Program-made: the position numbers and the translations under genes
Shown: piece after piece, positions 8,921 through 15,006 of the stretch
How positions within the stretch are numbered: position 1 is the stretch's first letter
How the letters are laid out: each line of letters opens with the position of its first letter
Notes under the pieces: model-generated
What the model was told of the DNA's origin: nothing
Databases searched by the model: none
What the model saw: only the letters and a program-made list of their open reading frames with translations
Assembly (NCBI GenBank): GCA_045654245.1
Contig: JAZOMX010000008.1
Location: 1-19,925 of the forward strand
Origin: UBA10677 sp045654245
Lineage (GTDB): Bacteria > Bacillota > Clostridia > Christensenellales > Pumilibacteraceae
Length of the DNA stretch: 19,925 nt
Direction: 5' to 3'

Positions 8921-9502
8921 CTAGTTTTTCTTCGATTTAATCATTAGATAAACTGCGCAACCAACGGCAAGCAAAAATGCGACTCCGCCCACCACTATTA
9001 GCACGATATTACCCGTTCTCATAGGCGTTTTCGTTCTGCTACCATCTCCGCCGTCCGCCAAAGTGGTTGAAAGTGTTGCCCAGTTTTCGTCGTAATTTTG
9101 CACGCCGTACTCGAAAGTTATAACGTCACCGTCTTCTATCGCTTGCGTAGAAATTCCAAACATAGCGTACTCACCGTTTACTAAGTAGGTATAATAGTAC
9201 CCGTTACTAGCATCTTGAGGTGTATTTTTCATACTCTCGATAAAACGACCGTAGGTACTTTCGGGCGCAACCAAAGAAAGTTCGAGTTCTTCGTTATACT
9301 CGTCCAAAAGTTCACTAACCGTGCCTTTATCAGTGGTCAATTCGTAAGAATAGGTCGTCGAAGCGTACTTAATCTCTAGCGTAACTTCTTTTTCGCCGTT
9401 GTTCGTTTTAGGCAAAATAAGCCCATAAACAACCATAAGCACGGCAATTAAACCAAGGCATACGATAACCGTAATCAGCGAGTTTCTCTTCTTCTTTTCC
9501 AT
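8921..9502 (-). CDS. Membrane-anchored DUF4430 (transcobalamin C-terminal-like) protein
   Basis: 193 aa. Basic N-terminus (KKKR), one membrane segment at about 9-30, an exposed domain at about 38-133, a Gly/Ser/Thr-rich linker, a second membrane segment at about 164-187, and a short basic tail. By the positive-inside rule the domain lies outside the membrane. The core YLVNGEYAMFGIS ... IEDGDVITFEYG matches the DUF4430 family, which is related to the C-terminal beta domain of intrinsic factor and transcobalamin. ATG 9502 is chosen for AAGGAG 8 nt upstream; a longer frame would run through the riboswitch platform. First gene of the B12-riboswitch operon. Likely role: surface capture of a cobamide and delivery to the ECF S subunit (inference). 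Confidence 0.82.
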   Translation of the reverse strand: MEKKKRNSLITVIVCLGLIAVLMVVYGLILPKTNNGEKEVTLEIKYASTTYSYELTTDKGTVSELLDEYNEELELSLVAPESTYGRFIESMKNTPQDASNGYYYTYLVNGEYAMFGISTQAIEDGDVITFEYGVQNYDENWATLSTTLADGGDGSRTKTPMRTGNIVLIVVGGVAFLLAVGCAVYLMIKSKKN

Positions 9503-9517
9503 TTTCTTTCTCCTTGT

Positions 9518-9611
9518 AAAACAAAAATTTCTCCTCCTTGCGGAAGAGAAATTGCGCGCGAAAAAAACGAAACGAAAAACCGTTTCTGCGCTTACTCTCG
9601 CCCTCCGCAAG
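9518..9611 (-). terminator. Riboswitch expression platform: terminator with competing antiterminator
   Basis: Minus strand. A 12-bp stem (9553-9542 with 9537-9526, one G-U pair) closed by a GCAA tetraloop (9541-9538) is followed by TTTGTTTT (9525-9518), an intrinsic terminator. The loop-proximal TCCGCAAG (9544-9537) is perfectly complementary to CTTGCGGA at 9611-9604, just after the aptamer. Forming that 8-bp helix would break the terminator. Between them is a smaller GAAACG/CGTTTC hairpin followed by seven T. The layout predicts B12-dependent transcription attenuation. Confidence 0.72.
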
Positions 9612-9625
9612 AAAAGTTATAAATG

Positions 9626-9790
9626 AAACTACGGCAGGTCTCCCGGCTCGAGGCAGTTATCCTACTTGCGCTCCTTCCCGCATTTAAGCAGTGGATTTTG
9701 CGCTTTCGTTCCTCTCACGGTAGCGGGGGCTGTCCAAGATTTTCACTTGTGTTCCCTATTAAACGACGATTTCTCGCCGTACCGCAATTT
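9626..9790 (-). promoter_or_regulatory. Cobalamin (B12) riboswitch aptamer
   Basis: Minus strand. The B12 box GCCGGGAGACCTGCC (about 9647-9633) is a close match to the consensus AGTCAGGAGACCTGCC. Upstream in the correct order are TAGGGAA followed by AAGTGAAAATC and CAGCCCCCGCTACCGTGA (the conserved GGGAA, GGTG-AAATC and CCCGC-ACTGT segments). It sits in the leader of the DUF4430/ECF S operon between a consensus promoter and a terminator. Ends are approximate. High adenosyl-, methyl- or related cobalamin should switch the operon off. Confidence 0.93.
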
Positions 9791-9800
9791 ATTTGTCTAT

Positions 9801-9828
9801 ATTATAGCACACTATTTTTTTCTGTCAA
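9801..9828 (-). promoter_or_regulatory. Promoter of the B12-riboswitch operon
   Basis: Minus strand: -35 TTGACA (9828-9823), 16-nt spacer, -10 TATAAT (9806-9801) with extended-10 TGC. Predicted start at about 9794, giving a leader of about 290 nt before the DUF4430 start codon. It lies 20-50 nt after the nnr stop, with no terminator between, so upstream read-through would also pass through the riboswitch. Confidence 0.85.
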
Positions 9829-9853
9829 GCAAATCTTTAACGCAATTGAAATT

Positions 9854-11314
9854 TTATGGAGCGTCGCATATCTCAACGATAATGTCGCTAGCAAGCACGC
9901 TCGTTACCGAATTTAGTCTTGCTTTTGCTCGCTCGCCCGCCTTTCCGAAGTGATAAACAGCAGTGGCTACTGCCTTTAGCGGTGGTAGTACGCACGCAAA
10001 CGCGCCCACCATACCCGACAGAACGTCTCCACTACCGCCTTTTGCCATAGCGGGTGTTCCCGTAGTGTTAAAGTAAAGCGTACTACCGTCCGTCACAACC
10101 GTAGTTGCGCTTTTAACAGCAACTATACATTTATTATCAAGGGCAAAGTTTTTGATGTTTTCGAGGTAATTACCCTCTCCACATTTAGGACAAAGCCTAA
10201 TAAATTCAACCGTATGAGGAGTAAAAACTAACGAACAAGTGTGGTGTTTTATCGTTTTTAGGTGCGGAGCAATAGCATTTATTCCGTCCGCATCAACGAC
10301 TAGCGTTCCGTAAAAGTTCATAGCAAGATACGTTACTATCATTTTCGTTTCGTCGTTATTCCCCATACCCGGTCCGATTACGATAGTGTTATATTTCTTG
10401 ATTATGTCGTTAAGTTCATTACGGTCAAACAACATATTTTTACCATCGTCGGGCATAAACCGTAGCATAGTTTCCTTAACGCGCGCTTGGTAAGCGCATT
10501 TAAGCGAACGGGGAACGCAAAGAGTTACTAATCCCGCTCCGCTCCTAGATGCCGAAACAGCAGACTCAAAAGCCATTAACGGCGCACCGGGAAGCGTTTC
10601 GCAACCACCGATAATAACGGTCTTTCCGTAAACGCCTTTATGTGTTTCGGGTAATCTTTCCTCAATTTTAACGTCTTGAGCAGAGAGAATTTTCCCTACG
10701 GCATCACATTTTATTCCGATATCAAAAACGGACACTTTACCACAAAAATTCCGCCCTTCGCCCAAAATCATACCGCTTTTGATATACGAAAAAGTTACCG
10801 TCTCGTTCGCCTTAACGGTAGGAAAATACGCTCGTCCACTTTCTCCGCATAATCCGCTCGGAAGGTCAACGGAGATTTTGTACGCGCCGTGGCGATTAAT
10901 TTCGTTGATTATTTGCGCCGTATCACTATCCGGGTCTCGTCTAATACCCGTGCCGAAAATTGCGTCGATAATATACTTTTCGGCGCCGTCAAACGCTTTT
11001 ACGAGAGGGATTCTCTCTTTAATAATTGCGTTACGGCGTTTAATATTGCCCTCGTTTGCATACTTGCTTGCAAGCAAAACGGCAACTTTATAACCTTGAC
11101 TATATAGCGTTAGCGCAGTGTCTAGCCCGTCGCAACCGTTGTTTCCACTACCGACGGCAACTACGATTTTGTCGTTGACGCTCGCTAATTCTTTAATTCT
11201 TGCCACAAGCCCAGAGGACGCCCTAGCAATCAGTTCGTCTTCGGTTATTCCGCTATCCATAAGCGCGTATTCCGCCTCTTTAATAGCGGTTGGATTTACT
11301 ACTAGTCCGTTCAT
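9854..11314 (-). CDS. nnr: Bifunctional NAD(P)H-hydrate epimerase / ADP-dependent NAD(P)HX dehydratase
   Basis: 486 aa. Repairs hydrated NADH/NADPH. N-terminal YjeF_N epimerase: GSGNNGCDG (55-63) and DLPSGL (150-155). C-terminal ribokinase-like dehydratase from about 225: KGVYGKTVIIGG, IGPGMG (313-318), DADGIN (341-346), KGGSGD (425-430). Two deviations: the epimerase motif GxGNNGGDG has Cys61 for the second Gly, and the dehydratase TPHPGE is TPHTVE (365-370). The GSGD segment is intact. ATG 11314 chosen because it is 2 nt after the acpS stop and has GGAG 8 nt upstream. Last gene of recX-acpS-nnr. Confidence 0.93.
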   Translation of the reverse strand: MNGLVVNPTAIKEAEYALMDSGITEDELIARASSGLVARIKELASVNDKIVVAVGSGNNGCDGLDTALTLYSQGYKVAVLLASKYANEGNIKRRNAIIKERIPLVKAFDGAEKYIIDAIFGTGIRRDPDSDTAQIINEINRHGAYKISVDLPSGLCGESGRAYFPTVKANETVTFSYIKSGMILGEGRNFCGKVSVFDIGIKCDAVGKILSAQDVKIEERLPETHKGVYGKTVIIGGCETLPGAPLMAFESAVSASRSGAGLVTLCVPRSLKCAYQARVKETMLRFMPDDGKNMLFDRNELNDIIKKYNTIVIGPGMGNNDETKMIVTYLAMNFYGTLVVDADGINAIAPHLKTIKHHTCSLVFTPHTVEFIRLCPKCGEGNYLENIKNFALDNKCIVAVKSATTVVTDGSTLYFNTTGTPAMAKGGSGDVLSGMVGAFACVLPPLKAVATAVYHFGKAGERAKARLNSVTSVLASDIIVEICDAP

Positions 11315-11316
11315 AA

Positions 11317-11655
11317 TCACTTCTCCAAAAGGCAAATTGCAATTGCGTAATCCCCGTCGTGAGAGATTGACAAATGCGCTTTTTTGCTCCCTAAAATTTC
11401 TTTCATTTTTCCGCTTAAATTGTATCGTGGCGCACCGCTATCGTCGTGCAAAACCTCGATTTCGCGGAAAGAACTACGCTCTAGCCCAGTCTTTATTGCC
11501 TTTACGAACGCCTCTTTCGCTCCATAAATTCCCGCAAAACTTTGAGCGGTTTTACAATACGCTATTTCGCTTTCGGTAAAAACTTCACTCTTAAAACGAG
11601 GGTTTTGAGTCGCTTTTTCAATTCTAGAAACGCTTACTAAATCTATTCCTACCAC
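11317..11655 (-). CDS. acpS: Holo-[acyl-carrier-protein] synthase (4'-phosphopantetheinyl transferase)
   Basis: 112 aa, usual length. Transfers 4'-phosphopantetheine from CoA to ACP for fatty-acid synthesis. Motifs: VGIDLVSVSRI with D5 and YGAKEAFVKA with E48 (the Mg-binding pair), and LSISHDGDYAIA near the C-terminus. The start is GTG at 11655-11653, with AAGGAG about 10 nt upstream inside recX. The gene overlaps the recX 3' end by 7 nt, and nnr follows 2 nt after its stop. The acpS-nnr neighbourhood is common in Firmicutes, where alr and mazEF often follow. Confidence 0.95.
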   Translation of the reverse strand: MVGIDLVSVSRIEKATQNPRFKSEVFTESEIAYCKTAQSFAGIYGAKEAFVKAIKTGLERSSFREIEVLHDDSGAPRYNLSGKMKEILGSKKAHLSISHDGDYAIAICLLEK

Positions 11656-12278
11656 TCCTCGTCCTCTCCTTCAAAATATTCTTCCCTTATTCTCGAGACG
11701 GCGGACGAAATATCGTCGCTTTCAAAACCTCGCTGATAAAGGTGATTTTTTATCTTCATAATATCCGCTTTTTTGTGCGTGCGCAAATACTTTTCAGCAA
11801 CCAAAAAAGCCTCTTCTTCTTGACCATCCAGTAACGCCAACTCGTTTTCGATAATCTCGTCCGAAATTCCAAGTCGTTTTAGATTAAGCCTAATCTTCTT
11901 TACTCCGTCACGATTTGCGTACGAGCGGATATACTCACGACAAAAACTCTCGTCGCTAATAAGTCTATACTCAATTAGTTTGGAAACGACTTCGTCAATC
12001 GTCGCACTTAAATACCCTTTTTCTCGTAAGTACTGGCGAATTTCTTTTTGCGTGCGCATACGAATAGAAATATACTTGACCGCTTTTTCGAAAGCAAAAC
12101 TAGATTCGCTCTCGTTTTGCAAAGCAGACAGCGTTTCTTCGTCCACCTCGTCGCCGATTTTTATGCGATTTTTCGCTATTGTAAGCGCATCCATAGAGCA
12201 ATAGTAACTTCCGTCAAGAAAAATATTAACTCTATCCTTCTTCTTTTTTTGCGCCGTTATATCAGTTATCGTTGCCAT
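11649..12278 (-). CDS. recX: Regulatory protein RecX
   Basis: 209 aa of predicted tandem three-helix repeats, highly charged, with the RecX signatures RTQKEIRQYLREKGY and a conserved VVSKLIEYRLISDESFCREYI-type block. It modulates RecA filament growth and activity. The ATG at 12278 has no SD: the -10 TATAAT ends only 6 nt before it, implying a leaderless mRNA. It is the first gene of recX-acpS-nnr and ends with a strongly acidic tail (EGEDEEW). recA is not in the window. Confidence 0.88.
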   Translation of the reverse strand: MATITDITAQKKKKDRVNIFLDGSYYCSMDALTIAKNRIKIGDEVDEETLSALQNESESSFAFEKAVKYISIRMRTQKEIRQYLREKGYLSATIDEVVSKLIEYRLISDESFCREYIRSYANRDGVKKIRLNLKRLGISDEIIENELALLDGQEEEAFLVAEKYLRTHKKADIMKIKNHLYQRGFESDDISSAVSRIREEYFEGEDEEW

Positions 12279-12284
12279 ATTGTC

Positions 12285-12313
12285 ATTATAGCATATATTT
12301 GTCTAAATCTCAA
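12285..12313 (-). promoter_or_regulatory. recX-acpS-nnr promoter (predicts a leaderless mRNA)
   Basis: Minus strand: -35 TTGAGA (12313-12308), 17-nt spacer, -10 TATAAT (12290-12285) with extended-10 TGC. Six nt (GACAAT) separate the -10 from ATG, so the expected +1 is the A of the start codon. No other SD-containing start is available nearby. Confidence 0.75.
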
Positions 12314-12380
12314 TATTTTTTATTAGTTTTGCGTATTTTATCTTCTTTTTTGTGTAACACTACCTCGTAAGGAGGTTTTT

Positions 12381-12566
12381 ATGACTACTAAAACTTTACA
12401 ACAACTAAACGAACTGCTCGGTAGCGAGGCTCTTATGTATAATAAGTGCTGTAATTATGCGTGCGAGGCTACCGACCCCGTGCTTAAAAGCAAACTCGGG
12501 GACTACGCACAAAAGCATAAGGAGCGTTTCCACGGGCTTTTGAACTATCTTAATTCCAATCAGTAA
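12381..12566 (+). CDS. Small spore-coat-like helical protein (CotF-associated)
   Basis: 61 aa, predicted helical hairpin of ferritin-like character (LLGSEALMYNKCC, YAQKHKERFHGLL). It resembles the short clostridial proteins annotated as spore coat proteins. Three cysteines cluster at 23, 24 and 28. Strong SD AAGGAGG precedes the ATG. It is followed after 11 nt by a second CotF-like gene whose SD overlaps this stop codon, so the two form an operon. Likely role: coat structural component made during sporulation. Family assignment is by pattern only, and I see no convincing sporulation-sigma promoter. Confidence 0.65.
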   Translation: MTTKTLQQLNELLGSEALMYNKCCNYACEATDPVLKSKLGDYAQKHKERFHGLLNYLNSNQ

Positions 12567-12577
12567 GGAGGTTATTT

Positions 12578-12958
12578 ATGGAAAAAAAGAAAAATAGCGG
12601 TAATAAATCAGGCAAAAATACCACAAACAATCGTTGCGGAGAAAAAACTATGAATAAGGCGAAGAAAGATGCTACTTCGTGCGAGAGCGCGCGTGATTGC
12701 GCTCTTACCGATTACGATATCGCATCCGACGTGCTCGGTTGCCAAAAATCGCTAATTAAACTCTATACTACTTCCCTTTGCGAAATCGACTGCAAAAAAT
12801 TACGCAGTCTCGTTACTACGCAAATGACCGAGGCGAGCGAGGACCAACTCGACACTTTCCTCTATATGAACGACAGAGGTATGTATAAGACCGAAAACGC
12901 GCCTCTCGGTAAGATTAAAACCGCAAGAAGTAAGTTTGAAAAATGCTGTAAAAAGTAA
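12578..12958 (+). CDS. CotF-type spore coat protein, cysteine-rich
   Basis: 126 aa. A Lys/Asn-rich, probably disordered N-terminus (1-40) is followed by a CotF-like helical domain (about 43-122: YDIASDVLGCQKSLIKLY ... FLYMNDRGMYKTENAP). Eight cysteines (20, 35, 41, 55, 68, 72, 123, 124) suggest disulfide cross-linking in the coat. SD AAGGAGG at ideal spacing. An internal ATG at codon 25 is possible but has no SD. Second gene of the coat pair; the terminator hairpin begins 10 nt after its stop. Confidence 0.72.
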   Translation: MEKKKNSGNKSGKNTTNNRCGEKTMNKAKKDATSCESARDCALTDYDIASDVLGCQKSLIKLYTTSLCEIDCKKLRSLVTTQMTEASEDQLDTFLYMNDRGMYKTENAPLGKIKTARSKFEKCCKK

Positions 12959-12998
12959 AAAAGAAAAAGAACCGCTCGCTTTGAACGGCTCTTTTTTT
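12955..12998. terminator. Two-sided terminator hairpin (coat genes / candidate sRNA)
   Basis: Arms 12969-12977 and 12983-12991, 5-nt loop, with an A-rich run to the left and seven T to the right. Read on the minus strand the stem is GAGCCGTTC/GAGCGGTTC, nine continuous pairs with two G-U, followed by TTTTTCTTTTTT. On the plus strand the same two positions are A-C mismatches. The hairpin is therefore better built for leftward transcription, but it can plausibly stop both. Confidence 0.75.
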
Positions 12999-13050
12999 AT
13001 TTAATTTACGCGCCCGTATATCCTCATTAGAAATTTTACTTTCTACAACG
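12956..13050 (-). ncRNA. Candidate small RNA, about 90 nt
   Basis: An orphan minus-strand promoter (13056-13084) predicts a start near 13049, and transcription would end at the wobble-adapted terminator (12991-12969 plus U-tract). Between them there is only an 8-codon ATG frame without SD and a small AGAAA/TTTCT hairpin. No gene lies downstream in that direction, since the coat genes are on the opposite strand. I do not recognise it as 6S, SRP RNA, tmRNA or RNase P. Confidence 0.45.
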
Positions 13051-13055
13051 TCTCC

Positions 13056-13084
13056 ACTATATCACGATTAGAATACGTAGTCAA
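13056..13084 (-). promoter_or_regulatory. Orphan promoter driving the candidate small RNA
   Basis: Minus strand: -35 TTGACT (13084-13079), 17-nt spacer, -10 TATAGT (13061-13056) with extended-10 TGA. It lies just downstream of the GGGtGRT terminator and reads away from that gene. Confidence 0.6.
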
Positions 13085-13094
13085 TGCTTTTATA

Positions 13095-13131
13095 CAAAAA
13101 AAATACGCCGTGGCAAAATGCCACGGCGTAT
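13095..13131 (-). terminator. Terminator of the NifU-like/GGGtGRT operon
   Basis: Perfect 13-bp inverted repeat (13103-13115 with 13119-13131) and a 3-nt loop. On the minus strand it is followed by eight T (13102-13095). A strong intrinsic terminator about 22 nt after the GGGtGRT stop codon. Confidence 0.93.
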
Positions 13132-13153
13132 AACCGTTTAGTTTTGGTTTTTA

Positions 13154-14158
13154 TTACTTGTTCATAGCCTCTTGTACTGCTACTGCTACCGCTACGGATG
13201 CGCCTACCATCGGGTTGTTACCCATACCGATAAGTCCCATCATTTCTACGTGAGCGGGAACGGAGGACGAGCCTGCGAACTGTGCATCAGAGTGCATTCT
13301 TCCCATAGTATCGGTCATACCGTAAGATGCAGGACCTGCAGCCATATTATCGGGGTGGAGAGTTCTACCCGTACCACCGCCGGACGCTACGGAGAAGTAT
13401 GCCTTACCGTTGTCGATAGCCCACTTCTTGTAAGTTCCTGCAACGGGGTGTTGGAATCTGGTGGGGTTAGTGGAGTTACCAGTAATCGAAACGTCAACCT
13501 TTTCGTGTTGCATAATTGCAACGCCTTCTCTTACGTCGTCAGCGCCGTAGCAACGAACTTTTGCCTTCTCGCCGTCCGAGTAAGCGATACGCTGTACTTC
13601 AGCGAGTTCGCCGGTAAAGTAATCGTACTTGGTCTGAACGTAAGTAAAGCCGTTAATTCTCGAAATAATCATAGCGGCGTCCTTACCAAGACCGTTAAGG
13701 ATTACTTGGAGGGGTTCTTTTCTTACTTTGTTTGCAGTCTTTGCAATACCGATTGCTCCCTCTGCTGCTGCGAAAGACTCGTGACCTGCCAAGAAGCAGA
13801 AGCACTTGGTTTCTTCTTTAAGTAGCATAGATGCGAGGTTGCCGTGGCCTTGTCCTACTTCGCGTTGCTCTGCAACCGAACCGGGAACGCAGAAAGCCTG
13901 TAAGCCTTCGCCGATTGCAACTGCTGCGTCGGTAGCCTTGGTGCAACCTTTAGCGATTGCGATTGCGCAACCTACGGTGTAAGCCCAACTTGCGTTCTCA
14001 AACGCGATAGGCTGAGTGCCTTTAACGATTTTATCAACGTCAATACCCTTGGAAAGGCAAAGGTCTCTTGCTCCCTCGAGTCCGTTGATACCGTACTTGT
14101 TAAGAACGGCGTTAATCTTGTTAATTCTCTTCTCGTAACCTTCAAAAGTGATACTCAT
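13154..14158 (-). CDS. GGGtGRT family protein
   Basis: 334 aa. Contains the family-defining SGGGTGRTLHPD (GGGTGRT at 260-266) and other highly conserved glycine-rich stretches (SVASGGG, GLIGMGNNPMVG, FCFLAGHESFAAAEGA). Cytosolic; no signal peptide or membrane segment. Its biochemical function is not established to my knowledge; the family occurs in anaerobes next to a NifU-like protein, as here. SD AAGGAGG directly follows the upstream gene's stop codon (12-nt gap), so the two are co-translated. Base composition and codon choice look more GC-rich and optimised than the neighbours, which suggests high expression. The antisense open frames over it are shadows. Confidence 0.92.
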   Translation of the reverse strand: MSITFEGYEKRINKINAVLNKYGINGLEGARDLCLSKGIDVDKIVKGTQPIAFENASWAYTVGCAIAIAKGCTKATDAAVAIGEGLQAFCVPGSVAEQREVGQGHGNLASMLLKEETKCFCFLAGHESFAAAEGAIGIAKTANKVRKEPLQVILNGLGKDAAMIISRINGFTYVQTKYDYFTGELAEVQRIAYSDGEKAKVRCYGADDVREGVAIMQHEKVDVSITGNSTNPTRFQHPVAGTYKKWAIDNGKAYFSVASGGGTGRTLHPDNMAAGPASYGMTDTMGRMHSDAQFAGSSSVPAHVEMMGLIGMGNNPMVGASVAVAVAVQEAMNK

Positions 14159-14170
14159 AATTACGCCTCC

Positions 14171-14863
14171 TTACTTCGTGCGCGGGTCAATGTAACTAGC
14201 CGCGCCCTCAAATCTACCGTAATGACCGGTGGACTCCTTAAGAGCCTGGTCTGCGCTCATACCAGCGCGGATTTTGTCCATCATTACGCCCATCTTTACA
14301 AACTCGTAACCGATAATGAGGTTGTCCTTATCGAGAGCGAGTTTGGTGATGTATCCTTCTGCCATTTCTAGATATCTTACGCCCTTTGCCTCGGTGGAAT
14401 AAATCGTTCCTACCTGGCTACGGTGACCTTTAGCAAGGTCTTCCATACCTGCGCCGATTTCAAGACCGTCCTCGGAGAAAGCAGACTGCGTTCTTCCGTA
14501 AACGATTTGCAAGAAAAGTTCACGCATTGCGGTGTTGATTGCGTCGCAAACGAGGTCGGTGTTAAGAGCCTCTAGTAAGGTCTTGCCGGGAAGAATTTCG
14601 CCAGCCATTGCTGCCGAGTGAGTCATACCCGAGCATCCGAGCGTTTCTACGAGCGCTTCGCGGATAATACCCTCTTTTACGTTAATGGTTAGTTTGCACG
14701 CGCCTTGTTGGGGTGCGCACCAACCTACTCCGTGAGTAAGTCCGCTGATGTCTTTAATCTCTCTTGCCTGTACCCATCTTCCTTCCTCGGGAATAGGTGC
14801 CGGGCCGTGGTTAGGTCCTTTACGGACGCATACCATTTCTTCTACTTCTTTAGAAAAGTGCAT
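14171..14863 (-). CDS. NifU/IscU-like iron-sulfur cluster assembly scaffold protein
   Basis: 230 aa, larger than classic IscU (about 130). The U-type core runs from about 40 to 130, with LGCSGMTHSAAMAGEILPG (Cys77) and DLVCDAIN (Cys96); C49 and C57 precede it. These would be the cluster-binding cysteines. The C-terminal 100 residues are a family-specific extension of unknown role. ATG 14863 is chosen for GGAGG 6 nt upstream; the longer frame runs through the promoter. First gene of the operon with the GGGtGRT gene. No cysteine desulfurase (IscS/NifS) lies next to it, so it may not serve general Fe-S assembly. Confidence 0.88.
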   Translation of the reverse strand: MHFSKEVEEMVCVRKGPNHGPAPIPEEGRWVQAREIKDISGLTHGVGWCAPQQGACKLTINVKEGIIREALVETLGCSGMTHSAAMAGEILPGKTLLEALNTDLVCDAINTAMRELFLQIVYGRTQSAFSEDGLEIGAGMEDLAKGHRSQVGTIYSTEAKGVRYLEMAEGYITKLALDKDNLIIGYEFVKMGVMMDKIRAGMSADQALKESTGHYGRFEGAASYIDPRTK

Positions 14864-14899
14864 ATTGTCCTCCGAATAAGTATTTTTGTACCGATAGTT

Positions 14900-14928
14900 A
14901 TTATAGCATAAACGCAACGAGAAAACAA
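14900..14928 (-). promoter_or_regulatory. Promoter of the NifU-like/GGGtGRT operon
   Basis: Minus strand: -35 TTGTTT (14928-14923), 17-nt spacer, -10 TATAAT (14905-14900) with extended-10 TGC. Predicted start at about 14893, leader about 30 nt with GGAGG near its end. Confidence 0.75.
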
Positions 14929-14948
14929 CTATTTTAACGGTCAAATAA

Positions 14949-14977
14949 TTGCTTTTTTGCTTTGGATAAGGTATAAT
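14949..14977 (+). promoter_or_regulatory. galE-araD promoter
   Basis: -35 TTGCTT (14949-14954), 17-nt spacer, -10 TATAAT (14972-14977). Predicted start at about 14984, leader about 23 nt containing GGAGG. The -35 boxes of this promoter and the divergent one are about 20 bp apart. Confidence 0.75.
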
Positions 14978-15006
14978 ATATTAGAATTCTTTTTACGGAG
15001 GCTTTT

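Noticed and set aside
9503..9610. 36-residue N-terminal extension of the DUF4430 protein
   Set aside because: Arg/Phe-rich translation of the terminator/antiterminator region; the ATG at 9502 has a strong SD and starts just before the membrane anchor.
9623..9953. Two plus-strand frames of about 95 codons
   Set aside because: They overlap the riboswitch aptamer and promoter of the opposite strand; no start signals.
11118..11579. 153-codon plus-strand frame
   Set aside because: Antisense to nnr and acpS, Ser/Leu-rich, no SD.
12326..12356. Possible sigma-G-like promoter before the coat genes (GTATT, 18 nt, AACACTA)
   Set aside because: Three mismatches to the known consensus; could arise by chance in AT-rich DNA.
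13003..13029. 8-codon ATG frame inside the candidate small RNA
   Set aside because: Very short, no SD; not enough to call a peptide.
13172..13825. 217-codon open frame on the plus strand
   Set aside because: Fully antisense to the GGGtGRT gene; Cys/His/Ser/Val-rich composition typical of a mirrored frame, no SD, no recognisable domain.
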